Assembly (NCBI RefSeq): GCF_009711185.1
Contig: NZ_WMIF01000009.1
Span: 1 to 64,000 of the forward strand
Direction: 5' to 3'
Length of the DNA stretch: 64,000 bases
Source of the DNA: Paracoccus limosus
GTDB lineage: Bacteria > Pseudomonadota > Alphaproteobacteria > Rhodobacterales > Rhodobacteraceae
Shown here in pieces: positions 1 through 7,927 of the stretch. Positions within the stretch are counted from its first letter, which is position 1. The number at the start of each line of letters is the position of its first letter. The position numbers were made by a program, and so were the translations under genes. The notes under the pieces are model-generated. The model saw only the letters and a list, made by a program, of their open reading frames with translations, was not told the origin of the DNA and made no database searches.

Positions 1-127
1 ACTACCTCGCCGATACCCTCCGGGCCATCCTCGACGGACACCCCAGATCCCGCATCGAGGACCTCATGCCCTGGTGCTACGACCAAGCGTCAAGCCTCGC
101 TGCATAGGGCCTCGTCGTCGCGCTTAC
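1..127 (+). mobile_element. Right end of an IS66-family insertion sequence (element continues left of the window)
   Basis: The window opens inside an insertion sequence. The last transposase codons are followed, about 12 bases after the stop, by GCGCTTAC at 120-127. Its reverse complement, GTAAGCGC, matches the GTAAGCG-type terminal repeat typical of IS66 elements. IS66 elements usually duplicate 8 bp of target, so 128-135 (CCAAAGGC) would be the right copy; the left copy lies outside the window and cannot be checked. The outer boundary is inferred from family knowledge rather than from seeing both ends. Confidence 0.7.
3..107 (+). CDS. tnpC: IS66-family transposase TnpC, C-terminal end (5' part outside window)
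   Basis: Thirty-four residues are visible, starting YLADTLRAILDGHPRSRIE and ending in a region with LMPWCYD before the TAG stop at 105-107. A 'YL.DvL.ri..hp...i.eLlPw.y' ending is characteristic of the IS66 TnpC (DDE transposase) C-terminus, which lies just inside the right terminal repeat, as it does here. Whether the rest of the transposase is intact cannot be seen. It would mobilise the element together with TnpA and TnpB encoded upstream. Confidence 0.7.
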   Translation, partial: YLADTLRAILDGHPRSRIEDLMPWCYDQASSLAA

Positions 128-151
128 CCAAAGGCATAGAGCAAACCGATC

Positions 152-200
152 ATCGGGCGGGCTAGATCGCCATGCGATGAGCACGAAAATCCACCTCACC
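152..200 (+). pseudogene. Possible IS5-family transposase remnant
   Basis: Just outside the IS66 end, one frame reads IGRARS and another, from 177, reads MSTKIHLT. IS5-group transposases contain a segment of the form 'AIGRSRGGxSTKIHLxxD', so the two pieces look like that segment interrupted by a frame change. Nothing recognisable follows. The match is only about 14 residues, so this could be chance; if real, it is an older insertion into which or beside which the IS66 element landed. Confidence 0.3.
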
Positions 201-326
201 GCCTTCGAGCCGCGTGGTGGATCGGGTTTCAAGGAGGGGGGGAAGTCCGTATCCGTTTCTGGATCACATTTGCCGGGCCCCCTTGTCAGCCAGAGAGAAA
301 TATATCTGCTGTAGGAACCATAGAGG

Positions 327-356
327 TTGCGGCCCGCCCCCATGGGCGGGCCGCAA
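327..356 (-). terminator. Strong hairpin behind the RTX gene
   Basis: A perfect 13-bp stem (TTGCGGCCCGCCC pairing with 344-356) with a 4-base loop lies just past the stop of the leftward RTX gene. There is no clear T-run on the leftward strand, so it may act with Rho or simply protect the 3' end of the message. Confidence 0.55.
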
Positions 357-363
357 TCGTTTG

Positions 364-1542
364 TTAGATAAAGTCGAAGACGTAGGACAGCAGAATGGTG
401 TCGCCCGAATTGAACGTCAGCAGCGTGCCATTGCCGACTTCGCGCGCGCTATAGCTCATGCCGGGATCGAATTTCAGGATGTCGATATTGGTATCAAAGG
501 CCAGCACCGTGTCATGGCCAAAGCCGCGCTGGAAGACCAGAGTATCGACATCACCGTCGCCCGGCGCACGCATATTGTAGAAATCGCCGCTGGCCGAGAT
601 CAGGTCGTCGCCCCTGCCGCCGGTGATGGTGTCGCGGCCGGTGCCGCCCTCCAGCGTGTCGTTGCCCGAGGTTCCGGTCAGCCGGTCATCACCCCAGCGA
701 GTGTTCCAGTGAATGCCGGCGCCGCCCTGCACGACAGCCGAGGCGCCGCTGACCGTATCGCGGCCCTCATGCGTCCAGCCCTGCTCAAAGCCTTGAGCGA
801 TCAGCTTGGAATGCGCGCCGCCGATGTCGGTTTCAGCCGTCAGCCGCATCGACCCGTCCGAGTTGACGCGCTGGATGTTTACCGCGACGCCGCCCGAATT
901 TTCCCAGCCGTCCTTGACCCAGACGTTGATCAGGTCATGCCCGTCGCCGCCATAGATCGTGTCGTTGCCGATCACCTCGTCGAAATTGCCCTGCCCCCAG
1001 CGGATGTTGTCATCACCGGCGCCGCCATAGATCAGGTCATTGCCGGTCGAGGATTGGATGAAATCGCTGCCGGCACCGGCCCGGATCGTATCATTGCCGG
1101 CACCGCCGTCGATAAAATCGCCCTGATTGCTGCCGATGATCGAGTCATTGCCACCGCCGGCCCAGATCGACAGGCCATGCGCGGGGGTGCCGCCATGCGC
1201 CGCATTCACCCGAGCATTGCTGGCATCGACCACGTCATTGCCATCGCCCAGATGCAGACGCTCGATCCCGGTAAAGTTCAGAACGCCGGGATTGCCCACG
1301 ACCTTGCCAGATTCAGTGGTCAGGAAGGTCACCTTGACTGCGGATTTGCCTTCGATGATCAGCCGGTCGCCACCGGTCTTTTCCATGTAGAAGTTGGTGT
1401 CGTAATGCTCATTCGAGTCGCCACCATTATAAGTATAGGTGCCGCTGGTCGGGGTCCAATAGATCACATCGTCGCCGCCGCCCGCGTCCAGGTTCATTAC
1501 CCCGGCATTCATGCGGATAACGTCGTTTGATTGTGTCGGCAT
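364..1542 (-). CDS. RTX (hemolysin-type) calcium-binding repeat protein, 392 aa
   Basis: The protein is rich in glycine-aspartate nonapeptides of the GGxGxDxhx type (for example GGAGNDTIRAGAGSDFI, GGAGDDNI, GGDGHDLI, GGTGRDTITGGRGDDLI), in two blocks at roughly residues 95-200 and 285-320. Such repeats form a calcium-binding parallel beta-roll after secretion. There is no Sec signal peptide; the C-terminus ends in hydrophobic residues (SYVFDFI), as expected for an uncleaved type I secretion signal. No catalytic domain is recognised, so it may be a small structural or surface-associated RTX protein. No ABC exporter or membrane fusion protein is adjacent, so export would rely on one encoded elsewhere. 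The N-terminal start MPTQSNDVIRMN is the first ATG; a long AT-rich region lies upstream. Confidence 0.85.
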   Translation of the reverse strand: MPTQSNDVIRMNAGVMNLDAGGGDDVIYWTPTSGTYTYNGGDSNEHYDTNFYMEKTGGDRLIIEGKSAVKVTFLTTESGKVVGNPGVLNFTGIERLHLGDGNDVVDASNARVNAAHGGTPAHGLSIWAGGGNDSIIGSNQGDFIDGGAGNDTIRAGAGSDFIQSSTGNDLIYGGAGDDNIRWGQGNFDEVIGNDTIYGGDGHDLINVWVKDGWENSGGVAVNIQRVNSDGSMRLTAETDIGGAHSKLIAQGFEQGWTHEGRDTVSGASAVVQGGAGIHWNTRWGDDRLTGTSGNDTLEGGTGRDTITGGRGDDLISASGDFYNMRAPGDGDVDTLVFQRGFGHDTVLAFDTNIDILKFDPGMSYSAREVGNGTLLTFNSGDTILLSYVFDFI

Positions 1543-1849
1543 TCATTGTCTCCAGTTTATGGACATAACATGTCATTGCGCGACATCAGCTGATGCGCGG
1601 CTGTTGAGTGCGAGAGCCAGCCTTGGTGCTTTGAATCTAACGAACCGAGCATGCTCAGCTAATCGTAAAGATTCAGTTAAACCAAGACGGGAAACATGTT
1701 CATTGCTACAATTATAAGTTGCATTTTACAGATTAACCAATCTGAGCGCAAACTTGTTATGTCTAAATGCCGGTTTTTAGGCGACAATCTGCTGGCGCTA
1801 TCGGCAAGATCCTGCTATTCCGCTCCGGCATCAGAGGATTCTGGGGCTT
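1543..1849. other. AT-rich intergenic region between the RTX gene and tRNA-Leu
   Basis: This 307-bp stretch, especially about 1615-1800, is clearly more AT-rich than its surroundings. It contains no convincing gene; the short open frames lack homology signatures and ribosome sites. It must hold the leftward RTX promoter and probably the tRNA promoter. Low GC upstream of a secreted accessory protein is typical of DNA silenced by nucleoid proteins or recently acquired, but that is inference. Confidence 0.5.
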
Positions 1850-1934
1850 GCGGGTGTGGCGAAATTGGCAGACGCACCAGATTTAGGTTCTGGCGCCGAA
1901 AGGCGTGGGGGTTCAAGTCCCTCCACCCGCACCA
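1850..1934 (+). tRNA. tRNA-Leu (anticodon UAG)
   Basis: An 85-base cloverleaf with encoded CCA. The acceptor stem GCGGGTG (1850-1856) pairs with CACCCGC (1924-1930), followed by A and CCA at 1932-1934. The anticodon stem CCAGA/TCTGG encloses the loop TTTAGGT with anticodon TAG at 1884-1886, reading CUA (and by wobble other CUN) codons. The long variable arm (CGCCGAAAGGCG) and GTTCAAGTCC T-arm are those of a class II leucine tRNA. No integrase gene is visible beside it. Confidence 0.97.
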
Positions 1935-2229
1935 GATTGATCTTATTAGATAATATAAGACAAATCCGGCGAATTTCTTCGGCGAATACCTGACGTTTTC
2001 AGACAATTCGATAGATTCGTTCGCCTCTGCGGCGAACTCGCGGGTTTCGCGCTGCAATGCGGCACCGAAGGCATCGCCAGCCATCGTTTCCACGCATCCC
2101 TGCTTGTCCGCGAATCATTCAGGCATCCAGCTTCCCACCGCGCGCGGCCCGGAACTGCTACCCCAAAAACACATGATCGGGAAAATCGGCGCGCGCCGGC
2201 AGCGAGGCAGCCCCGTGCATCGCCTCGGC
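1935..2229. other. Intergenic region after tRNA-Leu, no gene seen
   Basis: About 295 bases between the tRNA and the end of manB. The first 50 bases are AT-rich (TTATTAGATAATATAAG). An open frame on the minus strand runs across it and into the antisense of the tRNA, but it has no recognisable family signature and is judged spurious. No T-run terminator is obvious. Confidence 0.4.
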
Positions 2230-3633
2230 TCAGACGCCCGTCAGCAGGGCGCCGATTTCGGCCGCGCGGGCGGCGACCAGGGCTGCATCGCCCTGCGCCT
2301 CGACATTCAGCCGCACCACCGGCTCGGTGTTCGAGCGCCGCAGGTTGAAGCGCCATTCGGCGAACTCAAGGCTGATGCCGTCCATGTCGTCGCGGCTGGC
2401 CGCCTGCGCCTCGAAATGGCCCAGCACCCGCGCGATCGCCGCATCCGGGTCGTCCAGACGAAAGTTGATCTCTCCGGACGAGGGATAGGCCGCGATCCGC
2501 TGCGACAGCAGTTCGCCCAGCGTCCTGCCCTCGCGCGAGACCAGTTCGACCACCAGCAGCCAGGGCAACATGCCGCTGTCGGCAAAGGCGAAGTCGCGGA
2601 AATAGTGATGCGCCGACATTTCGCCGCCATAGATCGCGCCCGACTCGCGCATGGCCTTTTTCACGAAGGCATGGCCGGTGCGGGCCAGCACCGCCTGTCC
2701 GCCCGCCTCGGCGATCATTGCGCGGGTGTTCATCACCACGCGCGGGTCATGCACGATCCGCTCGCCCGGATGGCGGTCAAGGAACACCTTGGCCAACAGG
2801 CCGACGATATATTCGCCGGGGATGAAACGCCCGGTCTCGTCAAAAAAGAAGCAGCGGTCGAAATCGCCATCCCATGCCACGCCCAGATCGGCGCCATGCG
2901 CGCGCACCGCCTCGGCCGTCATCGGCTGGTTCTCGGGCAAGAGCGGGTTGGGAATGCCGTTCGGAAAGGCCGGGTCGGGTTGGTGATTGATGCGGATGAA
3001 GCGCAGGGGGGCGCCGCGCCGCTCAAGCTCGGTGGCGATGGCGTCAAAGGTCGGGCCGGCGGTGCCATTGCCGGCATTGACCAGCACGGTCAGCGGCTTC
3101 AGCGCCGCGACATCGACGAAATCGACCAAGGCGCGGGCATAGACCGCGCGGGCCTCGGGAAAGGCAGTCGCCTGACCGGGCAGCGCCGGCGCGAAATCAC
3201 CCGACTGCGCCAAGGCGGCGACGGCGGCGAATTCGGTATCGGGATCCAGTGGCGCGGCGCCCGGCCCCACCAGCTTCATACCGTTATAGTCGATCGGATT
3301 GTGCGAGGCCGTCACCTCGATCCCGCCCGATGCTTCGAACCGGGCCGTGGCGAAATACATCTCTTCGGTGCCGGCAAGGCCAAGGTCACGCACATCGGCG
3401 CCGCCTTCGGTCAGCCCCCGGATCAGCGCCTCGGCCAATGCGGGTGAGGTCGCGCGGCTGTCGCGCCCGACGATGACCGTTTCGGCATTGCGCTCCTGCG
3501 CAAAGGCCCGGCCGATGCGATAGGCCACATCCTCGTCCAGTTCGGACCCCAGCCGTCCGCGCACGTCATAGGCCTTGAAACAGCTGATGGCGCGCGGCGG
3601 CATCTGGGCAATCTGGTCTGACGTCATGGGCAT
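2230..3633 (-). CDS. manB: Phosphomannomutase / phosphoglucomutase, 467 aa
   Basis: An alpha-D-phosphohexomutase that interconverts mannose-6-phosphate and mannose-1-phosphate (often also the glucose pair), feeding GDP-mannose and surface polysaccharide synthesis. All four family signatures are visible: catalytic phosphoserine in TASHNP (Ser110), the metal loop DGDFDR (255-260), the sugar-binding loop GEMSAHHYFRD (337-347) and the phosphate-binding loop RRSNTEP (432-438). Length is normal for bacterial PMM/PGM. The first ATG (3633) has AGGA about five bases upstream; a second Met two codons later is an alternative. It stands alone here, with the next gene divergent. Substrate preference between mannose and glucose cannot be read from the sequence. 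Confidence 0.93.
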   Translation of the reverse strand: MPMTSDQIAQMPPRAISCFKAYDVRGRLGSELDEDVAYRIGRAFAQERNAETVIVGRDSRATSPALAEALIRGLTEGGADVRDLGLAGTEEMYFATARFEASGGIEVTASHNPIDYNGMKLVGPGAAPLDPDTEFAAVAALAQSGDFAPALPGQATAFPEARAVYARALVDFVDVAALKPLTVLVNAGNGTAGPTFDAIATELERRGAPLRFIRINHQPDPAFPNGIPNPLLPENQPMTAEAVRAHGADLGVAWDGDFDRCFFFDETGRFIPGEYIVGLLAKVFLDRHPGERIVHDPRVVMNTRAMIAEAGGQAVLARTGHAFVKKAMRESGAIYGGEMSAHHYFRDFAFADSGMLPWLLVVELVSREGRTLGELLSQRIAAYPSSGEINFRLDDPDAAIARVLGHFEAQAASRDDMDGISLEFAEWRFNLRRSNTEPVVRLNVEAQGDAALVAARAAEIGALLTGV

Positions 3634-3786
3634 GATGTTCCTATCTGCAGGACTTCTTGGCTACACCAGCCTGCTGGGGATGGGAATAATCCAGCAGTCA
3701 TGAAAATCTGATTGACGCTTCAGCCAAAGGACGCAGGTGACGCGCGCCGGCTGTCCCGCTAGATCGGGTCGAAAAAGGAGAATACG

Positions 3787-4188
3787 ATGGACACCAAGGC
3801 TCTGATCGCCGCTTATTATGATGCGTTCAACGCTGGCCGCACCGAGGAAATGCTCACCTATCTGCATGATGAGGTCGAGCATCACGTCAACGAAGGCGGC
3901 ATCCGGCGCGGCAAGGAAAAATTTTGCGAATTCAACGCCCATATGACTGAAAGCTACAAGGAGCGCCTGACCGATATCGTGATCTTCGCCAATGAGGCGG
4001 GCGACAGGGCGGCGGCAGAGTTCGTGGTGAACGGCACCTATCTGCAAACCGACGAGGGTCTGCCCGAAGCCAAGGGCCAGACCTATGTGTTGCCCGCCGG
4101 CACCTTCTTTACGATCCGCGACGGAAAGATCGCCCGCGTCACCACCTATTACAACCTCGCCGACTGGATGCGGCAGGTTTCGGCGTGA
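3787..4188 (+). CDS. NTF2-like / SnoaL-like (ketosteroid isomerase-related) protein, 133 aa
   Basis: A short cone-fold protein of the NTF2/SnoaL superfamily. The N-terminus (LIAAYYDAFNAGRTEEMLTYLHDEVEHHV) and the C-terminal strand pattern (GTFFTIRDGKIARVTTYYNLADWMRQ) are typical of ketosteroid isomerase-related proteins of unknown substrate. A good ribosome site (AAAGGAG) precedes the ATG. The stop overlaps the GTG start of the next gene (GTGA at 4185-4188), and that gene overlaps a nitrilase-family hydrolase in the same way, so the three are almost certainly co-translated. The shared reaction is unknown; binding of a small hydrophobic or polar metabolite is likely. Confidence 0.8.
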   Translation: MDTKALIAAYYDAFNAGRTEEMLTYLHDEVEHHVNEGGIRRGKEKFCEFNAHMTESYKERLTDIVIFANEAGDRAAAEFVVNGTYLQTDEGLPEAKGQTYVLPAGTFFTIRDGKIARVTTYYNLADWMRQVSA

Positions 4189-4766
4189 TCTCCACCCGGG
4201 TTCTGACCGGCGATTCGGTCGCGGCCGTGCTGGACGATCTGGCGCGGCTGCGCATTGCCGTGTTCCGGGACTGGCCCTATCTTTACGATGGCGATCCGGA
4301 TTACGAGCGCGACTATCTTCGGGCCTATCAGACGCCCGGCGCGGTCGTGGTCGCGGCCTTTGACGGCGCGCGCATGATCGGCGCCGCCACCGGCGCGCCG
4401 ATGGAACATCACGCCGGGGATTTCGCCGCAGCCTTCGCCAACCGGCCGGAAGCGCTGGAGGACATCTTTTACTGCGCGGAATCCGTCCTGCTGCCCGAAT
4501 ATCGCGGTAAGGGACTGGGCCACGCGTTTTTCGACGGGCGCGAGGCGCAGGGCCGCGCGCTGGGACGGCGCTACAGCGCGTTTTGCAGCGTGCAGCGCCC
4601 CCCGGATCATCCGCTGCGCCCGACGAATTACCGCCCCTTGGATGACTTCTGGCGCAAAAGAGGCTATGAGCCGCTTTCCGGCGCCGTCGCGGAATTCGAC
4701 TGGAAGGACATCGACGCGCCGGTTTCGACACGCAAACCGCTGCAATTCTGGATGAAGAGACTGTGA
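4185..4766 (+). CDS. GNAT-family N-acetyltransferase, 193 aa
   Basis: The acetyl-CoA pyrophosphate-binding motif is visible as EYRGKGLGHAFFDGREAQG (about residues 105-123), preceded by a beta strand (FYCAESVLL), the normal GNAT arrangement. Substrate cannot be read from the sequence. The start is GTG at 4185, overlapping the stop of the upstream NTF2-like gene by four bases; its own stop overlaps the GTG of the downstream hydrolase by four bases (4763-4766). This tight coupling suggests one pathway, for example acetylation of an amine whose amide is then handled by the hydrolase, which is inference. Confidence 0.85.
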   Translation: MISTRVLTGDSVAAVLDDLARLRIAVFRDWPYLYDGDPDYERDYLRAYQTPGAVVVAAFDGARMIGAATGAPMEHHAGDFAAAFANRPEALEDIFYCAESVLLPEYRGKGLGHAFFDGREAQGRALGRRYSAFCSVQRPPDHPLRPTNYRPLDDFWRKRGYEPLSGAVAEFDWKDIDAPVSTRKPLQFWMKRL

Positions 4767-5629
4767 CACGCGAAATCAAGATCGCCGCCGCCGCCTATAA
4801 TTTCGACTGGTTCGACGATTTCGATGCCTACCGCGCCAAGCTCTCCCGCTGGGTCGAAGCTGCCGCCGATTGCGATCTGCTGGTCTTCCCCGAATATGGC
4901 GCGCTTGAACTGGCGTCGCTGGGCGGCAAGGAGGTCGCCGGCGACCTCGAGGCATCGCTGCATGAGACCGCCCGCCATGCCGAGGCGCGTGACGCGCTGC
5001 ATGCCGAGCTTGCCGCGGCGCATGGGCTGCATATCCTTGCGGCCTCGAGCCCCTGTTTCGACGGCGCGCGGCCGGTGAACCGCGCGGTGCTCTTTGGCCC
5101 CGACGGCCGCATCGGGCATCAGGACAAGCAGGTGATGACCCGGTTCGAGCGCGAGGAATGGCATGTCGAGGCAGCGCCGGGGCTGCGGGTGTTTAACACG
5201 CCGGTCGGCCGGCTGGGCGTGCTGATCTGCTATGACAGCGAATTCCCCCTGCTGGCACGCCCGCTGGCCGAGGCCGGGGTCGAGGTGATCCTTGTGCCCA
5301 GTTGCACCGACACCGTGGCGGGCTTCAATCGCGTCCGCATTGGCGCAATGGCCCGCGCGCTGGAAAGCCAATGCGTGGTCGTGCATTCGCCGACCGTCGG
5401 CAGTTGCGACTGGAACCCGGCCATCGACGAGAACCGCGGCAAGGCGGCGATCTATGCCCCCTCGGACGGGATCTGGCCCGAGACCGGCATTCTGGTCGAG
5501 GGCGAGATGGACCGCCCCGGCTGGGTCAAGGCCCGCATCGACCTGAACCGCGTGCGCGAAAGCCGCGAGGACGGCCGCGTGCTGCCCTTTGCGCATTGGC
5601 CCGAAAGCGCCGGGGTGGGGCTGGTCTGA
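4763..5629 (+). CDS. Carbon-nitrogen hydrolase (nitrilase superfamily), 288 aa
   Basis: The nitrilase-superfamily catalytic triad is complete: Glu44 in FPEYGALEL, Lys122 in HQDKQVMTRFE and Cys156 in LICYDSEFP. Such enzymes hydrolyse amides, nitriles or carbamoyl groups in the cytoplasm. The motif context (EYG, Lys followed by QVMTRFEREEW) is that of the branch often annotated as apolipoprotein N-acyltransferase-like or amidohydrolase, but there are no membrane segments, so it is a soluble amidase. The GTG start overlaps the GNAT stop by four bases. It closes a three-gene cassette; the next gene begins 89 bases later. The natural substrate is unknown. Confidence 0.88.
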   Translation: MTREIKIAAAAYNFDWFDDFDAYRAKLSRWVEAAADCDLLVFPEYGALELASLGGKEVAGDLEASLHETARHAEARDALHAELAAAHGLHILAASSPCFDGARPVNRAVLFGPDGRIGHQDKQVMTRFEREEWHVEAAPGLRVFNTPVGRLGVLICYDSEFPLLARPLAEAGVEVILVPSCTDTVAGFNRVRIGAMARALESQCVVVHSPTVGSCDWNPAIDENRGKAAIYAPSDGIWPETGILVEGEMDRPGWVKARIDLNRVRESREDGRVLPFAHWPESAGVGLV

Positions 5630-5718
5630 GGTATTCAGCCGCCCCCCCTCTCTGCTTGCGACCGGCTGCACCGAGCAGCCCGGTGCATCGTTGACCATTT
5701 TCCGCAGGAAAGCAGGAC

Positions 5719-6285
5719 ATGCAGAGCATCGAGACCGAACGCCTGATCCTACGGCCCTTTCAGCAGGGCGATGCGGCGGATCTGTTCCGTTACCTGCAGG
5801 CACCGACCGCCAGTTGCTTCCTGTCGATGAAACTGGCCGATCTCGCGGCGGCAGAGGTCGAGGTGGAAAGACGCGCCACCGACGCGGGCAGCCTCGCGAT
5901 CTGCCTGAAACAGACCGGGCAGGTCATCGGCGATCTTTTCGGCGAGGCCGGCGCCGATGAAGAGGACGAGACGGCCTCGGTCGGCTGGAACCTCAATCCG
6001 CAATTCGGCGGCCAAGGCTATGCGCTGGAAGCCGCCCGCGCCTTTTTCGAGCATCTTTTCCACGCCCGGGGCTTTCGCAGGCTTTACGCCTATGTCGAGG
6101 ATCACAACATCCCCTCGCAGCGCCTTTGCGAAAAGCTTGGCATGCGGCGCGAGGGGGTCTTTGTCGAATTCGTGACCTTCACCAAGGACGATGCCGGCAA
6201 GCCGATCTACGAGAACACCATGCAATATGCCATCCTGCGCCGGGAATGGATGGCGAAAGGTGCGGGCCTCGGCGCATTGGCCTAA
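5719..6285 (+). CDS. GNAT-family N-acetyltransferase, RimJ/RimL type, 188 aa
   Basis: The beginning (IETERLILRPFQQGDAADLF) and the core (GWNLNPQFGGQGYALEAARAFFEH, then a segment rich in LYAYVEDHN and ending SQRLCEKLGMRREG) are the classic RimJ/RimL ribosomal-protein-acetyltransferase-like pattern, with GGQGYA as the acetyl-CoA loop. Many members acetylate proteins, peptides or small amines; the target here is not known. A GGAAAGCAGGAC sequence before the ATG gives a moderate ribosome site. It could belong to the preceding cassette transcriptionally, but the 89-base gap leaves that open. It converges on the MORN-repeat gene. Confidence 0.88.
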   Translation: MQSIETERLILRPFQQGDAADLFRYLQAPTASCFLSMKLADLAAAEVEVERRATDAGSLAICLKQTGQVIGDLFGEAGADEEDETASVGWNLNPQFGGQGYALEAARAFFEHLFHARGFRRLYAYVEDHNIPSQRLCEKLGMRREGVFVEFVTFTKDDAGKPIYENTMQYAILRREWMAKGAGLGALA

Positions 6286-6328
6286 GGCGTCGCGCGCGGG
6301 AACCGGCCCGGACAGGAAGCCGCCCCGC

Positions 6329-7798
6329 CTATCCCCGCGGGTCGACCAGCGCCTCATTGCCGGCGGGTTCGGCGGGAAGTTCGGTGTCTGGCGTGGCCGC
6401 GCCCTGGGCGCCGGCCTCGGGTTTGGTCAGGTCATTGTTCAGCCATTCCCCCGAGGCGACCTGCCCCGAGGCATAGCGCATCACCCCGGCGCCCTGGCGT
6501 TTGCCCTTGACGAAATGGCCTGTGTAGACATCGCCATTGGCATAGGTCGCAACGCCGTCGCCGTCGATCTCGCCCTGTTTCCACAACCCTTCGTAGCGAA
6601 AGCCGTTCGGCGCGATCAGCCGGCCCTTGCCCTCGCGCAGGCCATCCACGAACGAGCCGTCATAGGTCGTGCCATCAGCATAGATCGCCTGACCCTGACC
6701 GTGACGTTCGCCGTCGCGCCAGGCGCCGTTGTAGACATAGCCGTCGGGATAGGTCATACGGCCCTGCCCTTCGTTGCGGCCGCGCTTGAAGCCGCCCTCA
6801 TAGACCATGCCATTGGCGTATTTCGCCACACCCTGCCCCTCGATCACGCCGGCCAGCCAGTCTCCGTCATAGCTCGACTTGTCGGGATAGGTGATGCGGC
6901 CCTTGCCCTCGGGCATGTCGGCGCGCAGCGCGCCCTCATAGACCGAGCCATCGGGATAGGTGATGCGGCCCAGCCCCTCCATGCGGCCGTCGGCCCAGTC
7001 GCCGGTATAGACATAGCCATCGGTGCCGGTGAAGGTGCCCTGCCCGGCGCGGCGGTCGGCGCGGAAATCGCCCTCGTAGCGATCGCCATTGGCATAGGTG
7101 GCGATGCCACGCCCCTCGCGCCGGCCATTGGCAAAGCGGCCCTCGTAGCTGTCGCCCGAGGGCTGCACCAGCTTGCCCTGCCCGGCCATCTGGCCTGCGG
7201 CCCAGCCGCCGTCATAGGTCAGCCCGTCGGCCATCACCAGCCTGCCCTGCCCCGAGCGCTGGTCGGCCTTCATCTCGCCCTCATAGCTTGCGCCATCGGG
7301 ATAGGTGATCTTGCCGCGGCCTTCCTTGACGCCGGCCTTCCAGCCGCCCTCGTAGCGATAGCCGTTGGGTTGGGTCAGCACGCCCCGGCCATCATGCAGC
7401 GCGTTCAGGAAACCACCCAGATAGACCGAGCCATTGGCATAATGCGCCTCGCCCTGACCGGTGATCTGGCCATCGGCCCAATCGCCCTCATAGGTGCTGC
7501 CATCGGCATAGGTGATCTTGCCCTTGCCATTGGGCTTGCCCTTGGCAAATGCGCCCTCATAGACCGAGCCATTGGGGAACTTGGCCGTGCCCTGCCCCAA
7601 AATCTCGCCCTCGACCCAATCGCCGGTATATTCATAGCCGGTGGGCAGGCGATAGGTGCCGCGCCCGTGCTGCTTGCCGTTGCGGAACGTGCCCTCGTAG
7701 ACGCCGCCATCGTCATATTGCTTGGTCACGACGCCCTGAGCCCCGGCCGCGCCGGTCATCGCCACCGCCATCGCGCAAGCCACTAGGACTGCCTTCAT
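6329..7798 (-). CDS. Secreted MORN-repeat protein, 489 aa
   Basis: After a signal peptide (MKAVLVACAMAVAMTGAAGAQG) almost the whole protein is tandem MORN units of about 23 residues, each with the core Y-x-G-x-(W/F) and G-x-G-x-(L/I/M/T)-x-Y/F-x-(D/N)-G. I count 18 clear units plus one degenerate last copy (VASGEW), then an acidic Ala/Pro/Thr-rich tail of about 35 residues. The reading frame is open further upstream, but the signal peptide fixes the start at 7798. MORN repeats form an extended beta-hairpin array that binds lipids or proteins; bacterial examples are periplasmic or secreted and poorly understood. The gene is divergent from nadE across a 129-base promoter region and ends convergent with the GNAT gene. 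Confidence 0.9.
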   Translation of the reverse strand: MKAVLVACAMAVAMTGAAGAQGVVTKQYDDGGVYEGTFRNGKQHGRGTYRLPTGYEYTGDWVEGEILGQGTAKFPNGSVYEGAFAKGKPNGKGKITYADGSTYEGDWADGQITGQGEAHYANGSVYLGGFLNALHDGRGVLTQPNGYRYEGGWKAGVKEGRGKITYPDGASYEGEMKADQRSGQGRLVMADGLTYDGGWAAGQMAGQGKLVQPSGDSYEGRFANGRREGRGIATYANGDRYEGDFRADRRAGQGTFTGTDGYVYTGDWADGRMEGLGRITYPDGSVYEGALRADMPEGKGRITYPDKSSYDGDWLAGVIEGQGVAKYANGMVYEGGFKRGRNEGQGRMTYPDGYVYNGAWRDGERHGQGQAIYADGTTYDGSFVDGLREGKGRLIAPNGFRYEGLWKQGEIDGDGVATYANGDVYTGHFVKGKRQGAGVMRYASGQVASGEWLNNDLTKPEAGAQGAATPDTELPAEPAGNEALVDPRG

Positions 7799-7927
7799 CG
7801 GCCCTGCTCCGCCTTCCTGTCTCTTTGCCGATCCGTCTATCGCAACCGGGCCGATAGCGCAAAGCCCGACTTTTCCTTTGCCGCGCCCTCGCCTATCAAC
7901 GGGGCATCCGATGAAGAGGAGCCCGCC

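Noticed and set aside
1815..2093. A 92-codon open frame on the minus strand covering the tRNA
   Set aside because: Its second half is the antisense of tRNA-Leu, and the first half has no signature or conservation that I recognise.
6400..7700. 69-base periodicity suggesting a repeat array
   Set aside because: It is the coding periodicity of the MORN repeats (23 codons per unit).
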